Assembly: GCA_963974125.1 (NCBI GenBank)
Contig: CAXBCH010000015.1
Span: forward strand, 32,657 to 96,656
DNA from: Haliea sp963974125
GTDB taxonomy: Bacteria > Pseudomonadota > Gammaproteobacteria > Pseudomonadales > Halieaceae
Reading direction: 5' to 3'
Length of the DNA stretch: 64,000 bases
In this document: piece after piece, positions 15,679 to 28,043 of the stretch
Layout: each line of letters starts with the position of its first letter
Position numbering within the stretch: position 1 is the stretch's first letter
The notes under the pieces: generated by a model
The model's database searches: none
The model's input: only the letters and a program-made list of their open reading frames with translations
What the model was told of the DNA's origin: nothing
Position numbers and translations under genes: made by a program

Positions 15679-16308
15679 GTGGCGCCGCTTTGCCGCCGGC
15701 TGCCCGGCGCGGCCGACTATCTCGCGACCTTCGAGGCCATGAAGCAGTTTACCGACAGCCGCACCGGCAGCACGCCGGACGAGCTCTGGCTGCTGCAACA
15801 TCCACGGGTATTTACCCAGGGCCAGGCCGGCAAGGCCGAGCATGTTCTGGCCCCCGGCGACATACCCGTGATCCAGGTGGATCGCGGCGGGCAGGTCACC
15901 TATCACGGTCCCGGCCAGTGGGTGCTGTACCTGCTGGTGGACCTGCGCCGCCGCAACCTCGGCGTTCGCCAGCTGGTGACCCTGATCGAGGAGAGTCTGG
16001 TTGAATTGCTGGCGGCCTACGGCATTGCCGCCGCGCCGCGAGCGGATGCGCCGGGAGTCTACGTCAACGGCGACAAGATCGCCTCCCTCGGCCTGCGGGT
16101 GCGCCGCGGCTGCAGCTATCACGGCCTCGCCCTCAACGTGGACCTGGACCTGGAGCCGTTCCAGCGCATCAACCCCTGCGGCCACGAGGGGCTGCGGGTC
16201 ACCTCCATGGCAGAGCAGCTGCCACTGATAGCGCTGGACATGGAGGAGGTTGGGGAGCGGTTGCTTTCGGTGGTCTCGGCAAGTCTTGGGACTGAGGTTG
16301 GCAGCTGA
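15679..16308 (+). CDS. lipB: Octanoyl-[ACP]:protein N-octanoyltransferase
   Basis: Transfers octanoyl from ACP to lipoyl domains in lipoate biosynthesis. The GTG at 15679 gives 209 residues. The substrate-binding QVDRGGQVTYHGPGQWVLY, the catalytic Lys in GDKIASLGLRV and the catalytic Cys in INPCG are all present. Usually lipA follows lipB, but here the next gene is an enoyl-CoA hydratase and lipA is not in the window. Confidence 0.96.
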   Translation: MAPLCRRLPGAADYLATFEAMKQFTDSRTGSTPDELWLLQHPRVFTQGQAGKAEHVLAPGDIPVIQVDRGGQVTYHGPGQWVLYLLVDLRRRNLGVRQLVTLIEESLVELLAAYGIAAAPRADAPGVYVNGDKIASLGLRVRRGCSYHGLALNVDLDLEPFQRINPCGHEGLRVTSMAEQLPLIALDMEEVGERLLSVVSASLGTEVGS

Positions 16309-16368
16309 TATTCAGGTTTTCAACGCCGCGGATGGTCGCGGCCGGCGACATTGGCAAGGACCGCAAGT

Positions 16369-17169
16369 ATGGAACACGCAGCTCCGTTGGAGATTGAACA
16401 CCAGGGCCCGGTGGATTGGGTTACGCTCAACCGGCCCGAGAGCGGCAATGCCCTCAATGCAGTGCTGGTGGAGGATTTGCTGGGCTATTTCGAGGGCCTG
16501 CGGGAGTGCGAGCAGACCCGCGTTGTGGTTTTGCGGGCGCGGGGCAGACATTTTTGCGCCGGCCTTGACCTGACCGATCCCGCGTTCAACCCGCAGCCGC
16601 GTGGACCGCACGCAGTGTGGAAGGTGCAACGTCGTATCGCGCGGATTTACCAGGCGATGCGCACCTGCCCGCAGCCGATTGTCGCGCTGGTGCAGGGGGC
16701 CGCCTGCGGCGGTGGCTTCAGTCTGGCCCTGGCGTCCGATATCCGCATCGCGGGCGAATCCGCGCGCATGAACGCCGCTTACCTGGCTATCGGCCTGACC
16801 GGCTGTGACATGGGCAGCAGCTACTTTTTGCCACGACTGGTCGGTACTGCGGTGGCGTCGGAGCTGCTGCTGACCGCGCGCTTCATCCACGCGCCGCGAG
16901 CCCTGGCGACCGGCCTGGTGTCGGCAGTGGTCCCGGACGCGGAGCTGTCGCAGGCCGCCGGACCCTTCGTGGAGGAGATGCTGCGGGCAACGCCGATGGG
17001 GTTGCGCCTGACCAAGGAAGCGCTCAACTACGCCATTGACGCCCCCAGCCTGCAGTCCGCCATGGCCATGGAGGACCGGCACCAATCGCTGCTGGCCCTC
17101 AGCGATGATGCCGCGGAGGCCGCGATCGCCTTTATGGAAAAGCGGCCGCCAGTATTCCAGGATCGCTGA
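16369..17169 (+). CDS. Enoyl-CoA hydratase/isomerase family protein
   Basis: A 266-residue crotonase-fold protein, probably acting on an acyl-CoA. The ATG at 16369 is preceded by AAGGA at 8 nt. The oxyanion-hole segments HFCAGLDL and QGAACGGGFSLALASDIRIA are intact, and NAAYLAIGLTGCDMG carries the region where hydratases have a catalytic Glu; no Glu is seen there, so simple hydration is uncertain. It is a solitary gene ending 6 bp before the convergent regA. Substrate unknown. Confidence 0.85.
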   Translation: MEHAAPLEIEHQGPVDWVTLNRPESGNALNAVLVEDLLGYFEGLRECEQTRVVVLRARGRHFCAGLDLTDPAFNPQPRGPHAVWKVQRRIARIYQAMRTCPQPIVALVQGAACGGGFSLALASDIRIAGESARMNAAYLAIGLTGCDMGSSYFLPRLVGTAVASELLLTARFIHAPRALATGLVSAVVPDAELSQAAGPFVEEMLRATPMGLRLTKEALNYAIDAPSLQSAMAMEDRHQSLLALSDDAAEAAIAFMEKRPPVFQDR

Positions 17170-17175
17170 GGTTCC

Positions 17176-17706
17176 CTAGCGCCTCACCGGCCGTTTTTGC
17201 AGCTTGCGCTGCAGGGTGCGCCGGTGCATGCCCAGGGCGCGCGCCGTCGCGGAGATGTTGCCCTGGTTCTCGCTCAATACCCGTTGCAGGTGCTCCCATT
17301 CCAGCCGTTCCAGCGAGGGTGGCTGGGGCGCGAGTTCGACGGTTGGCCGCTGGCCGCTGAACGCCAGCAGGATTTCCTCGATGGTAGCGGGCTTGCACAG
17401 GTACTGCGTCGCCCCCAGCTTGATGGCCTCGACCGCAGTGGCGATGCTGGAGTAGCCGGTTAGCACCACCAGCGCCGCATCGGGTGCGAGCGAACGCAGG
17501 GCGGGCAGTGCAGCCAGGCCCGACTGGCCGGGCATGTTCAGGTCCAGCAGGATGTGGCTGGGGGCAAAGTCTTCGCAGCAGGCCAGGGCGTCCTCGGCAC
17601 TGCTGCAACAGCGACACTCAAAGCCCTGGCGGCCAAGGCCGCGTGCGAGTATGCGGCTGAAGGTGGCGTCGTCGTCCACCAGCAGGAACCGTGCGGGTTC
17701 AGGCAT
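17176..17706 (-). CDS. regA: Redox response regulator of the RegA/PrrA/ActR family
   Basis: A 176-residue response regulator with a receiver domain and a short Fis-type helix-turn-helix. Receiver residues are the acidic pocket DDD at 11-13, phospho-acceptor Asp55 (LLDLNMPG), Thr83 and Lys105 (CKPA). The C-terminal GNISATARALGMHRRTLQRKL is nearly the canonical RegA recognition motif. The start is the second of two adjacent ATGs (17706), because GGAGG lies 5 nt upstream. It overlaps the 3' end of the kinase gene. Orthologues (RegA, PrrA, RoxR) control respiratory and redox genes. Confidence 0.93.
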   Translation of the reverse strand: MPEPARFLLVDDDATFSRILARGLGRQGFECRCCSSAEDALACCEDFAPSHILLDLNMPGQSGLAALPALRSLAPDAALVVLTGYSSIATAVEAIKLGATQYLCKPATIEEILLAFSGQRPTVELAPQPPSLERLEWEHLQRVLSENQGNISATARALGMHRRTLQRKLQKRPVRR

Positions 17707-19024
17707 CATCGCCTCCGGCAGGCAGGTGCAGGGTGGCGATGCAGCCCCCGCTCTCCGCATTCTGCAGGGCAAGGCGACCGCCGTGACGTTCCGCGGTGGC
17801 GCGGGCCAGTACCAGGCCTATGCCGAGACCTCCCTGGACTCCCGCCGTCGGGGTGGAGGCAGTCGCATACCCCGCCGCAGCCGACGTGTTATGGCTGTCG
17901 CCCATGCGTGCGAGCAGGGCTGCCGGCGCGCCGGGCCCCTGGTCGCGCACGGCAATCCGGACCTCCTGCGGATCCCAGTCCAGTGTCACCTCGACGCTCT
18001 CTGAGCCGGTGTCGGCGGCATTGTTGAGCAGGTTTTCCAGCGCCTGGGGCAGGGTCTGGTCGAAGGCGACCAGAGGCGCGCTGCCACTGCCGATGCAGGC
18101 AACACGGCAGGAAACCCGTGGCCGCCGTGCCGACCAGCGCTCCACACAGCCGCGGACAAAGCGGTCGGCGGGGCGCTGCTGGCGTTCGCCGGCGGCGGAC
18201 AGTTCCGCGGTGTGGCTCAGTTCCGCCAGGGTGCCGCGGCACTGCAGCAGCTGCTGGCGCAGCAACTCGACGTCGTCGCGGGCATCCTGGCTCAACCCGG
18301 GCTCCCGCTGCAGCTCGTCGACCAGCAGGGTCATGGTAGCCAGCGGTGTGCCCAGCTCATGGGCGGTGCCGGCGGCGAGACTGGCGACTGCGAGGATCTG
18401 GTCGTGACGCAGGCGGTCCTCCCGGCGCCGCATCGCCTCCGCCTCCTGGTCGCGCAGTACTGCCGCCATGCGTACCACGAAGTAGGTGATCAGCCCCGCG
18501 CTGAAGAGGAAGTTGAACCACATGCCGAGGCTGTGGACGCTGCCCTGGGCGTGGCCCATGGCGGCGTGGGGTGAAAACAGGGGGAAGGGCACGCGGTAGT
18601 ACAGCAGCAGGCTGTAGGCCCCTACCGACGCTGCGGCGACCAGCCAGGTATAGCGCCAGGGCAGGACCGCCGCCGCCACGACCAGCGGCACGATATAGTA
18701 GGAGATAAACGGATTGTCGGCGCCGCCACTGTAGTACATGAGCGCGCTCCAGCCGAGCACATCCACCATCAGCTGGCTGAAGAACTGGTGATTGTCGACC
18801 TCGCTGGCCCGGGTGCTCCACCACAGGCTGGCGACGGTGATCAGCGCCAGCACCACCAGGCTCACGGCCATCCCGGAAAGGCTCTGGGTGGTGCGGCTGA
18901 CCAGCAGGACATAGGCCAGCACGCCGGCCTGACCCAGCAGGGCAATGGCGCGTATGGCCAGCAGGCTGCGCAGGTTGGCCAGCGAGGGGCTGTAGGCGGA
19001 ATCCGGGTTGGCTGCGGTTGTCAT
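17699..19024 (-). CDS. regB: Redox sensor histidine kinase of the RegB/PrrB/RoxS family
   Basis: Membrane kinase of about 441 residues with six membrane segments and a cytoplasmic transmitter. The quinone-sensing motif GGADNPF is at about 101-107. The H-box AAGTAHELGTPLAT has its His near 223, and a Cys near 263 (LQCRGTL) lies 40 residues later, the same His-to-Cys spacing as H225/C265 of Rhodobacter RegB. N-box NLLNNAAD and G-boxes DQGPGAP and GGLGIGL complete the ATPase. A GTG (19027) directly precedes the ATG (19024). It is divergent from the glycogen operon by 74 bp. Confidence 0.93.
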   Translation of the reverse strand: MTTAANPDSAYSPSLANLRSLLAIRAIALLGQAGVLAYVLLVSRTTQSLSGMAVSLVVLALITVASLWWSTRASEVDNHQFFSQLMVDVLGWSALMYYSGGADNPFISYYIVPLVVAAAVLPWRYTWLVAAASVGAYSLLLYYRVPFPLFSPHAAMGHAQGSVHSLGMWFNFLFSAGLITYFVVRMAAVLRDQEAEAMRRREDRLRHDQILAVASLAAGTAHELGTPLATMTLLVDELQREPGLSQDARDDVELLRQQLLQCRGTLAELSHTAELSAAGERQQRPADRFVRGCVERWSARRPRVSCRVACIGSGSAPLVAFDQTLPQALENLLNNAADTGSESVEVTLDWDPQEVRIAVRDQGPGAPAALLARMGDSHNTSAAAGYATASTPTAGVQGGLGIGLVLARATAERHGGRLALQNAESGGCIATLHLPAGGDDA

Positions 19025-19048
19025 CACGGCGCCATTCTAACGTATGAT
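19018..19048 (+). promoter_or_regulatory. Possible promoter of the glycogen operon
   Basis: TTGTCA (19018-19023) and TATGAT (19043-19048) are each 5/6 matches, but the 19-nt spacer is long and the -35 overlaps the regB start codon. This is the only promoter-like pair found in the short gap upstream of malQ. Confidence 0.3.
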
Positions 19049-19098
19049 AATCACTGTGCGCTGCTGTGATCGCACCCCATGCCACAACCGGACCCTCC

Positions 19099-21162
19099 AT
19101 GACCGACCTGGAAAAGCTGTTTTATCTCTGCGGAATCTCTGCCGACTACCTGGACTACGGTGGGCAGCGGCGGGAGGTACCCCTGGCACAGCGGCAGCGG
19201 GTATTGCGCCTCATGGGCCTGGAGCCGGAGGACCCCGCTGCGCTGGCAGCGGCGGTGGAGCGGTTGGACGCGGATCCCTGGCGCCGCTGGCTGCCTCACT
19301 ACAGTATCGTTGCCGCGGGTTCACCAGAGATCGCACTGCGGGTCCACCCCGACCAGTTGGGCGCCACCTTCACCTGGGAGTTGATTCTGGAAAATGGTGA
19401 TGCCCTGACGGGCGACTGCCAGCCGGATACGCTGCCCGAGGTGGGTGACTATCACGCCGATGGCGTTCGCTACAGCGCTCGCCAGCTACCCCTGCCGGCG
19501 CTGGCGTTGGGCTACCATACGCTGCGGGTGACGGATGGTGTGCAATCGGCCAGTTCCCGGGTGATGTCCTGCCCCGACCGGTTCTACGCCCCGGAGGCAC
19601 TCGCGCGCGAGCGCCTGTGGGGCATCAGCTGCCAGCTGTACACTCTGCGCTCCGGGCGCAACTGGGGGGTGGGTGACTTCACCGACCTGCTGCAGCTGTT
19701 GCCGCTGGCGGCGGCGGCCGGGGCCGACCTCGTCGGCCTGAATCCGCTGCACGCGCCCTGCAGCGACGGCGATGCCATGGCCAGTCCCTACAGCCCCTCC
19801 GACCGGCGCTACCTGAATCCGCAGTATATCGATCCAGAGTGCGAGCCGGAGTGGGAAGCGGTGGCTGCGACCCTGGTCACCCCGGCCTGGCAGGAGCGCC
19901 GCGAGCGGCTACAAGCCCTGCCGCTGGTGGATTACGAAGCAGTTAATCAGCTCAAGTACGAGGCACTGGAGGCCATGTTCAGCGTTTTCCGCCGTCAACA
20001 GCGCAAGGCCGGCACCGAGCGCGGCCGCGCCTTCCGCCGCTTCGTGACTGCGGGCGGCAGCGCCCTGGAAGGATTTGCGCGCCACCAGGCTGGCCACAAC
20101 GCCTGGGCCCGCATGTACCGGACGGAGCCCCAGTTCCATGCCTGGCTGCAGTGGTTGGCGAGTTGCCAGCTGCAACGCTGCCAGCAGGTGGCGCTGGACA
20201 GCGGCATGCGCATTGGCCTGATGCGGGACCTGGCGGTGGGTGCCGTCGGTCGAGGCTGCGAGGTGGAACAGGCCCGGGGTCTATACCTTGCCGACGCCAG
20301 CATCGGGGCACCCCCCGATCCCTTTGCCCCCCACGGCCAGGACTGGGGCCTGCCGGTGCCGCACCCGCTGCGACTGCGGGAGAGCGGGTTCCGGTTTTTC
20401 ATCGATCTGTTGCACAAGAACATGAGTGCCTGCGGTGCCCTGCGGGTGGATCATGTCATGGCCCTGATGCGTCTGTGGTGGTGCCTGCACGATGCAGACG
20501 ATCATGCCGGCCTGTACGTGTTCTACCCCCGGGACGAGATGCTGGCGCTGTTGCGCCTGGAGAGCTGGCGTCATCGCTGCGTGGTTGTGGGCGAGGACCT
20601 CGGCGTGGTGCCCGACGAGTTCCGCCAGGCCATGCGCCGCAGTGCCCTGCTGGGGAACCGCCTGTTCTATTTCGAGCAGCATCACGACGGCCGTTTCCGT
20701 GCCCCCGCCGAGTTTGCCGAGGATGTCCTGCTGATGGTGACCAACCACGATGTCCCCACGCTCGCCGACTGGTGGCAGGGCAGCGACCTGCAGCGGCGGC
20801 GGGACCTCGGGTTGATTCCCGACGAGGATGCATTGGCGCAGCAAAAGCAGCAACGTGAGGCCGATCGTGCCCGGTTGCGGGCCTGGCTGGACGACAATGG
20901 CCTGTTGCCGGCGGCAGTGGGGCCCGGGCTGGACATGGCTTTGTGCAGCGCGATCCACCAGGGCTGCGCCCGCAGTGCAGCGCGCCTGCTGCTGCTGCAG
21001 CTGGAGGACCTGCAGCTGCTGGTGGAGCCGGTGAATATTCCCGGCACCTGGCGTGAGTATCCCAACTGGCGGCGCAAGCAGGTGCAGGCCACAACGGCAA
21101 TTTTTGCTGCGCCGGACGTGCAGGCGCTGCTGGCAGCGGTGGACCGGGAGCGACGCGCATGA
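19099..21162 (+). CDS. malQ: 4-alpha-glucanotransferase (amylomaltase, GH77)
   Basis: Transfers maltodextrin segments between alpha-1,4-glucans, feeding short glucans into glycogen turnover. The ATG at 19099 gives 687 residues with an N-terminal beta-rich domain before the GH77 barrel. Motifs are MRDLAVGAVGRGCE, the nucleophile region ALRVDHVMALMRLWW, the acid/base GEDLGVVP and the third carboxylate in TNHDVPTLADWW. It is the first gene of a seven-gene operon, and its stop overlaps the glgB ATG by 4 bp. The upstream ribosome site is weak. Confidence 0.95.
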   Translation: MTDLEKLFYLCGISADYLDYGGQRREVPLAQRQRVLRLMGLEPEDPAALAAAVERLDADPWRRWLPHYSIVAAGSPEIALRVHPDQLGATFTWELILENGDALTGDCQPDTLPEVGDYHADGVRYSARQLPLPALALGYHTLRVTDGVQSASSRVMSCPDRFYAPEALARERLWGISCQLYTLRSGRNWGVGDFTDLLQLLPLAAAAGADLVGLNPLHAPCSDGDAMASPYSPSDRRYLNPQYIDPECEPEWEAVAATLVTPAWQERRERLQALPLVDYEAVNQLKYEALEAMFSVFRRQQRKAGTERGRAFRRFVTAGGSALEGFARHQAGHNAWARMYRTEPQFHAWLQWLASCQLQRCQQVALDSGMRIGLMRDLAVGAVGRGCEVEQARGLYLADASIGAPPDPFAPHGQDWGLPVPHPLRLRESGFRFFIDLLHKNMSACGALRVDHVMALMRLWWCLHDADDHAGLYVFYPRDEMLALLRLESWRHRCVVVGEDLGVVPDEFRQAMRRSALLGNRLFYFEQHHDGRFRAPAEFAEDVLLMVTNHDVPTLADWWQGSDLQRRRDLGLIPDEDALAQQKQQREADRARLRAWLDDNGLLPAAVGPGLDMALCSAIHQGCARSAARLLLLQLEDLQLLVEPVNIPGTWREYPNWRRKQVQATTAIFAAPDVQALLAAVDRERRA

Positions 21163-23392
21163 AGACCAGCGGCAAACTCCAGCGCCCGGTTCTGGACGGG
21201 CGCCAGGTAGAGGCCCTGGTCACCGGGCAGCACACCGACAGTTTCGCGGTGCTGGGACTGCATCAACATCCGGGCGGCAAGGGCCTGGTGGCGCGAGCCC
21301 TGTTGCCCTGGGCGCGAACCGTGGCGATGGTGGATTGCGCTAGCGGGCAGGTTCTGGGTGACTTGCGGCGGGTGCATCCCGCGGGCCTGTTTGAGTATGT
21401 CCTGGAGCGCATGCCGCAGCGCGTTCCCTACCGCTGGCGGGTGGAGACAGACGCCGGGGTTGTCGAGGTGGAAGACCCCTACCGCTTTGCGCCACTGGTA
21501 ACGGACCAGGATTTCTATTATTTCTGCGAGGGCACCGAGGAGTTCGCCTATCGGCGCCTGGGCGCCCACCCGCGCACCGTGGAAGGGGTCGACGGCGTCC
21601 TGTTCACGGTCTGGGCGCCGTCCGCGCGGCGGGTGGCCATCGTCGCCGACTTCAATGGCTGGGATGCGCGCCAGCATGTGCTGCGCCGGCACCCCGCCTC
21701 GGGGGTCTGGGAGATCTTTATTCCCGGAGTCGCCGATCAGGCGCTGTACAAGTACCAGGTGCTGGCGGCGGATGGCACCCTGCTGCCGCTGAAGGCCGAT
21801 CCCTTCGCCCACTCCATGCAGCATCCGCCGGAAACCGCCAGCAGGGTGCTGTTGCGCGAGGGCCAGTACACCTGGGGCGACAGTGCCTGGATGACCGCCC
21901 GCACGGCACAGCAGCAGCGGCCGGTCGCCATCTACGAGGTCCACGCGGGCTCCTGGCGGCGCCGGCAGCACGAAGGCAATCGCTACCTCAGTTATCTGGA
22001 ATTGGCGGACGAGCTGATTCCCTATGTGCTGGAGCTGGGCTTCACCCATATCCAGTTGATGCCGATCAGCGAGTTTCCCTTTGACGGTTCCTGGGGCTAC
22101 CAGCCGGTGGGCCTCTATGCGCCCTCGATCCGCTTCGGCACGCCGAATGAATTTCGCTGCTTTGTCGACCGCTGCCACCAGCACGGCCTTGGTGTACTGC
22201 TGGACTGGGTGCCGGGGCACTTCCCCACCGATCCCCACGGCCTCGGCCGCTTTGACGGCACCGCCCTGTACGAGCACGACGATCCCCGCAAGGGTTTTCA
22301 CCCGGACTGGAATACCCTGATCTACAATTACGGTCGCCGCGAGGTGCTCAGCTTCCTGCTCAGCAACGCCAATTACTGGCTCGAGGAATATCACCTGGAC
22401 GGCCTCAGGGTCGATGCGGTGGCTTCCATGCTGTACCTTGACTACAGCCGCAAATCGGGGGAATGGTTGCCCAATGAACACGGTGGGCGCGAGAACCTGG
22501 AGGCGATTCGCTTCCTGCAGCTGGTCAACCAGCGGGTCCACGCACGCCATCCCGGGGTGATGATGGTGGCGGAGGAGTCCACGGCCTGGCCGGGCGTGTC
22601 GCGACCCGTGCACGATGGCGGCCTCGGCTTCGGTTTCAAGTGGAACATGGGCTGGATGAACGACAGCCTGCACTATATGGCGCGGGACCCGATCCACCGC
22701 CGCTACCACCACGACGAACTCACCTTCAGCATGGTATATGCCTGGGACGAGAACTTCGTGTTGTGCCTGAGCCACGACGAAGTGGTGCACGGCAAGGGGG
22801 CCCTGCTGGACAAGATGCCCGGGGACGAGTGGCAGCAGTTTGCCAACCTCCGTGCCTACCTGGGATTCATGTGGGGTCACCCGGGCAAGAAGCTGCTGTT
22901 CATGGGCTGCGAATTTGCCCAGCGTCGGGAGTGGAACCACGACCGGGGCCTGGACTGGGAGCTGCTGGGGCTGGCACCGCACCGGGGCATGCAGCGTCTG
23001 GTGGCAGATATCAACGCGCTCTATCGCAGCCTGCCGGCCCTGTACGAAAAGGATTGTGAAGCCGGCGGTTTCCAGTGGCTGCAGGCAGATCGCAGGTCGC
23101 TGTCGGTGTACGCCTGGCTGCGTTGGGGCCACGATCACAGCCGGCGGCTGCTGGTGGTGTCAAACCTGACCCCACAGGTCCACCGCCGCTACCGCGTCGG
23201 GGTGCCATACCCGGGCTGGTATCGGGAGTGCATCAATACCGATGCCCACGAATACGGTGGCAGTGGCCAGGGTAACCTGGGCGGGGTCGAGGCAGTGGCC
23301 GACGCCTGCGATGGTCATCCCTGGACCCTGACCCTGACCCTGCCGCCACTGGCAACCATTATGCTGTTACTGGATGACGCGGAGTCTGATCG

Positions 23393-23396
<4 letters not shown>
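21159..23396 (+). CDS. glgB: 1,4-alpha-glucan branching enzyme
   Basis: Introduces alpha-1,6 branches into glycogen. The 745 residues include an N-terminal GlgB extension, a CBM48 domain (FTVWAPSARRVAIVADFNGWD), the GH13 barrel and a C-terminal all-beta domain. Catalytic regions are DGLRVDAVASMLYLDYSR (nucleophile), MMVAEEST (acid/base) and LSHDEVVHGK. It overlaps malQ and glgX by 4 bp each. Two-CBM48 length is typical for proteobacterial GlgB. Confidence 0.97.
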
Positions 23397-25522
<2,126 letters not shown>

Positions 25523-25544
25523 AGCTCACGGAGCGACACTGCCC

Positions 25545-28001
25545 ATGAACCAGAAGCTGGCTCGCGCCCTCAAGGCCACCACCCTGGAAGAAGACCTGCA
25601 GCGCCACTACAGCCTGACCCTGGGGCGCGAAGATACCGGTGCCAACACCAACTTCCACCTCTACCAGGCCCTCGCGCTCACTGTGCGCGACCGGTTGGTG
25701 GCCCGTTGGCAGGACACCCGCGAGCGTTGTCGCGAGCAGGGCTGCAAGACCATCAACTACCTGTCGCTGGAATTTCTCATGGGCAGGACCCTGGGCAATG
25801 CCTTGCTCAACCTGGACCTGGAGGAGCCGGTGCAGGCGGCCCTGCAGTCCTGGGCCCGCGACCTGGAACAGCTGGAGCAAGAGGAGCTTGATGCCGGTCT
25901 CGGCAACGGCGGCCTCGGACGCCTGGCCGCCTGCTTCCTGGATAGCTGCGCCACCCTGCAGCTGCCGGTCACCGGCTACGGCATACGCTACCAGTACGGG
26001 ATGTTCCACCAGCGGATTGAAAACGGCTATCAGGTGGAGTACCCCGATCGCTGGCTGCGCTACGGCAACCCCTGGGAAATCGAGTGCCCGGAGGCCACCC
26101 GGCGTATCCGTTTTTTCGGTCGCAGTGAACACTACCGTGACTCGGATGGCGCCCGGCGGGTGCGCTGGGTGGATACCCGCGATGTACTGGCAGTGCCCTA
26201 CGATATCCCCGTCCCCGGTTACCGCAACGGCATGGTGAATACCCTGCGTCTGTGGAAAGCCGAGGCCACGGACGAGTTCGATTTAAACGAATTCAATGCC
26301 GGCAGCTACACCGACGCCGTCGCCGCCAAGAACGAGGCGGAGCAGATTACCATGGTGCTGTACCCGAACGATGCCAGCGAACAGGGCAAGGTGCTGCGGC
26401 TGCGACAGCAGTATTTCCTGGCGTCCGCCAGCCTGCAGGATGTGCTGGCGCGCTGGGTTGCTGCCCACGGCGAGGATTTCAGCGGCTTCGCCGGGGGCAA
26501 TGGCTTCCAGCTCAATGATACCCACCCCACCATTGCCATTGCCGAGCTGATGCGCCTGCTGCTGGACGAGCACTGCCTGGAGTGGAACGAAGCCTGGGTC
26601 ATTACCAATGGCACCATGGCCTATACCAACCACACCCTGCTGCCGGAGGCGCTGGAAAAATGGTCGGTGAGCCTGTTCGGGGAGCTGTTTCCGCGACTGC
26701 TGGAGATTATCTACGAGATCAATGCCCGCTTTCTGTCGCGGGTCGCCGACCAGTGGCCCGGCGACAACGAGCGGCAGGCACGGATGTCGCTGGTAGAGGA
26801 GGGGCCGGAGCCGATGTTGCGCATGGCTTACCTCGGCATTGTCGGCAGCCATTCGGTCAATGGGGTCGCGGCCCTCCACACCCGGTTGCTGACGGAAGGC
26901 CTGTTCCGCGATTTCCACGAGCTGATGCCGCAGAAATTCAACAACAAGACCAACGGGGTGACGCCCCGGCGCTGGCTTGCGCAGTGCAACCCGGGTCTCG
27001 CGGCGTTGCTCAATGAAACCCTGGGCCCGGCCTGGGTGACTGATCTCGAGCAGTTGCAGGCGCTGGCGCCGCTGGCCGCGGACAGCAGTTTTGCCGAGCG
27101 CTTCATGGCGATCCGGCACGACAACAAGGCGGCCCTGGCGCGCCTGGTACAGGAGCGCTGCAAGGTGTCATTTGCGCCCGATATGCTGTTCGATGTGCAG
27201 GTCAAGCGTATCCATGAATACAAGCGGCAGCTGCTCAACATCCTGCACGTGATCCACCTCTACGCCCGTATCATCGACGGTGATACCGCCAATATCCAGC
27301 CGCGCTGCGTACTGTTTGGCGGCAAGGCCGCGCCCGGCTACACCATGGCCAAGCTGATCATCAAGCTGATCAACAATGTCGCCACGGTGGTGAACCGCGA
27401 TCCGCGGCTGCAGGACTGGTTGCGGGTCGCATTCCTGCCGGACTATCGGGTGACGGCGATGGAGGTGATCTGTGCGGGTACCGACTTGTCGGAACAGATC
27501 TCCACTGCGGGCAAGGAGGCTTCGGGCACCGGCAACATGAAGTTCATGATGAACGGCGCGATTACCATCGGCACCCTGGACGGCGCCAACATCGAAATAC
27601 GGGAGGCGGTGGGAGAAGACAATTTCTTCCTGTTCGGCCTGACCGCGGAGGAGGTGGAGGCCAGGCGCCAGGGCTATGATCCGGCGTCTGTGATCGCCGC
27701 CGACGAGGACCTGGCCAGGGTCATGCGGCTGCTCGACTCCGGCCACTTCAACCTGCTGGAGTTCGGCATTTTCGACCCGGTGGTAGCGGCGATTCGCAGT
27801 GGCAGCGACCCCTGGATGATTGCGGCGGACTTCCGCAGCTACGTGGATGCCCAGCAGCGGGTGGATGACTGCTACCGCGACGCCGGGCTGTGGGCGCGCA
27901 AGAGTATCCTCAATACCGCGTGCAGCGGCCGCTTTTCCAGCGACCGCACTATCAGCGAGTATGCCGATGAGATATGGTTTGCCGACCGCCCCGTGTGGTG
28001 A
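25545..28001 (+). CDS. glgP: Glycogen/alpha-glucan phosphorylase
   Basis: PLP-dependent phosphorolysis of alpha-1,4-glucan to glucose-1-phosphate. The 818 residues match the GT35 family. Seen are ELDAGLGNGGLGRLAACFLDS, the glycogen-binding GYGIRYQYGMFHQ, and the PLP-lysine region EASGTGNMKFMMNGAITIGTLDGANIEI. Substrate length preference (glycogen or maltodextrin) cannot be told; the glg neighbours favour glycogen. Its product is the substrate of both GlgC and Pgm encoded just downstream. Confidence 0.97.
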   Translation: MNQKLARALKATTLEEDLQRHYSLTLGREDTGANTNFHLYQALALTVRDRLVARWQDTRERCREQGCKTINYLSLEFLMGRTLGNALLNLDLEEPVQAALQSWARDLEQLEQEELDAGLGNGGLGRLAACFLDSCATLQLPVTGYGIRYQYGMFHQRIENGYQVEYPDRWLRYGNPWEIECPEATRRIRFFGRSEHYRDSDGARRVRWVDTRDVLAVPYDIPVPGYRNGMVNTLRLWKAEATDEFDLNEFNAGSYTDAVAAKNEAEQITMVLYPNDASEQGKVLRLRQQYFLASASLQDVLARWVAAHGEDFSGFAGGNGFQLNDTHPTIAIAELMRLLLDEHCLEWNEAWVITNGTMAYTNHTLLPEALEKWSVSLFGELFPRLLEIIYEINARFLSRVADQWPGDNERQARMSLVEEGPEPMLRMAYLGIVGSHSVNGVAALHTRLLTEGLFRDFHELMPQKFNNKTNGVTPRRWLAQCNPGLAALLNETLGPAWVTDLEQLQALAPLAADSSFAERFMAIRHDNKAALARLVQERCKVSFAPDMLFDVQVKRIHEYKRQLLNILHVIHLYARIIDGDTANIQPRCVLFGGKAAPGYTMAKLIIKLINNVATVVNRDPRLQDWLRVAFLPDYRVTAMEVICAGTDLSEQISTAGKEASGTGNMKFMMNGAITIGTLDGANIEIREAVGEDNFFLFGLTAEEVEARRQGYDPASVIAADEDLARVMRLLDSGHFNLLEFGIFDPVVAAIRSGSDPWMIAADFRSYVDAQQRVDDCYRDAGLWARKSILNTACSGRFSSDRTISEYADEIWFADRPVW

Positions 28002-28043
28002 TCAGCTTCCGCCTGCGGTCGTTACTGTTGAAGGAGAGAGCCC

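Noticed and set aside
20682..23138. Very long open frame on the minus strand opposite malQ and glgB
   Set aside because: It mirrors real genes with strong family motifs on the + strand. High-GC codon bias keeps the antisense frame open, and its translation shows no recognisable domain.
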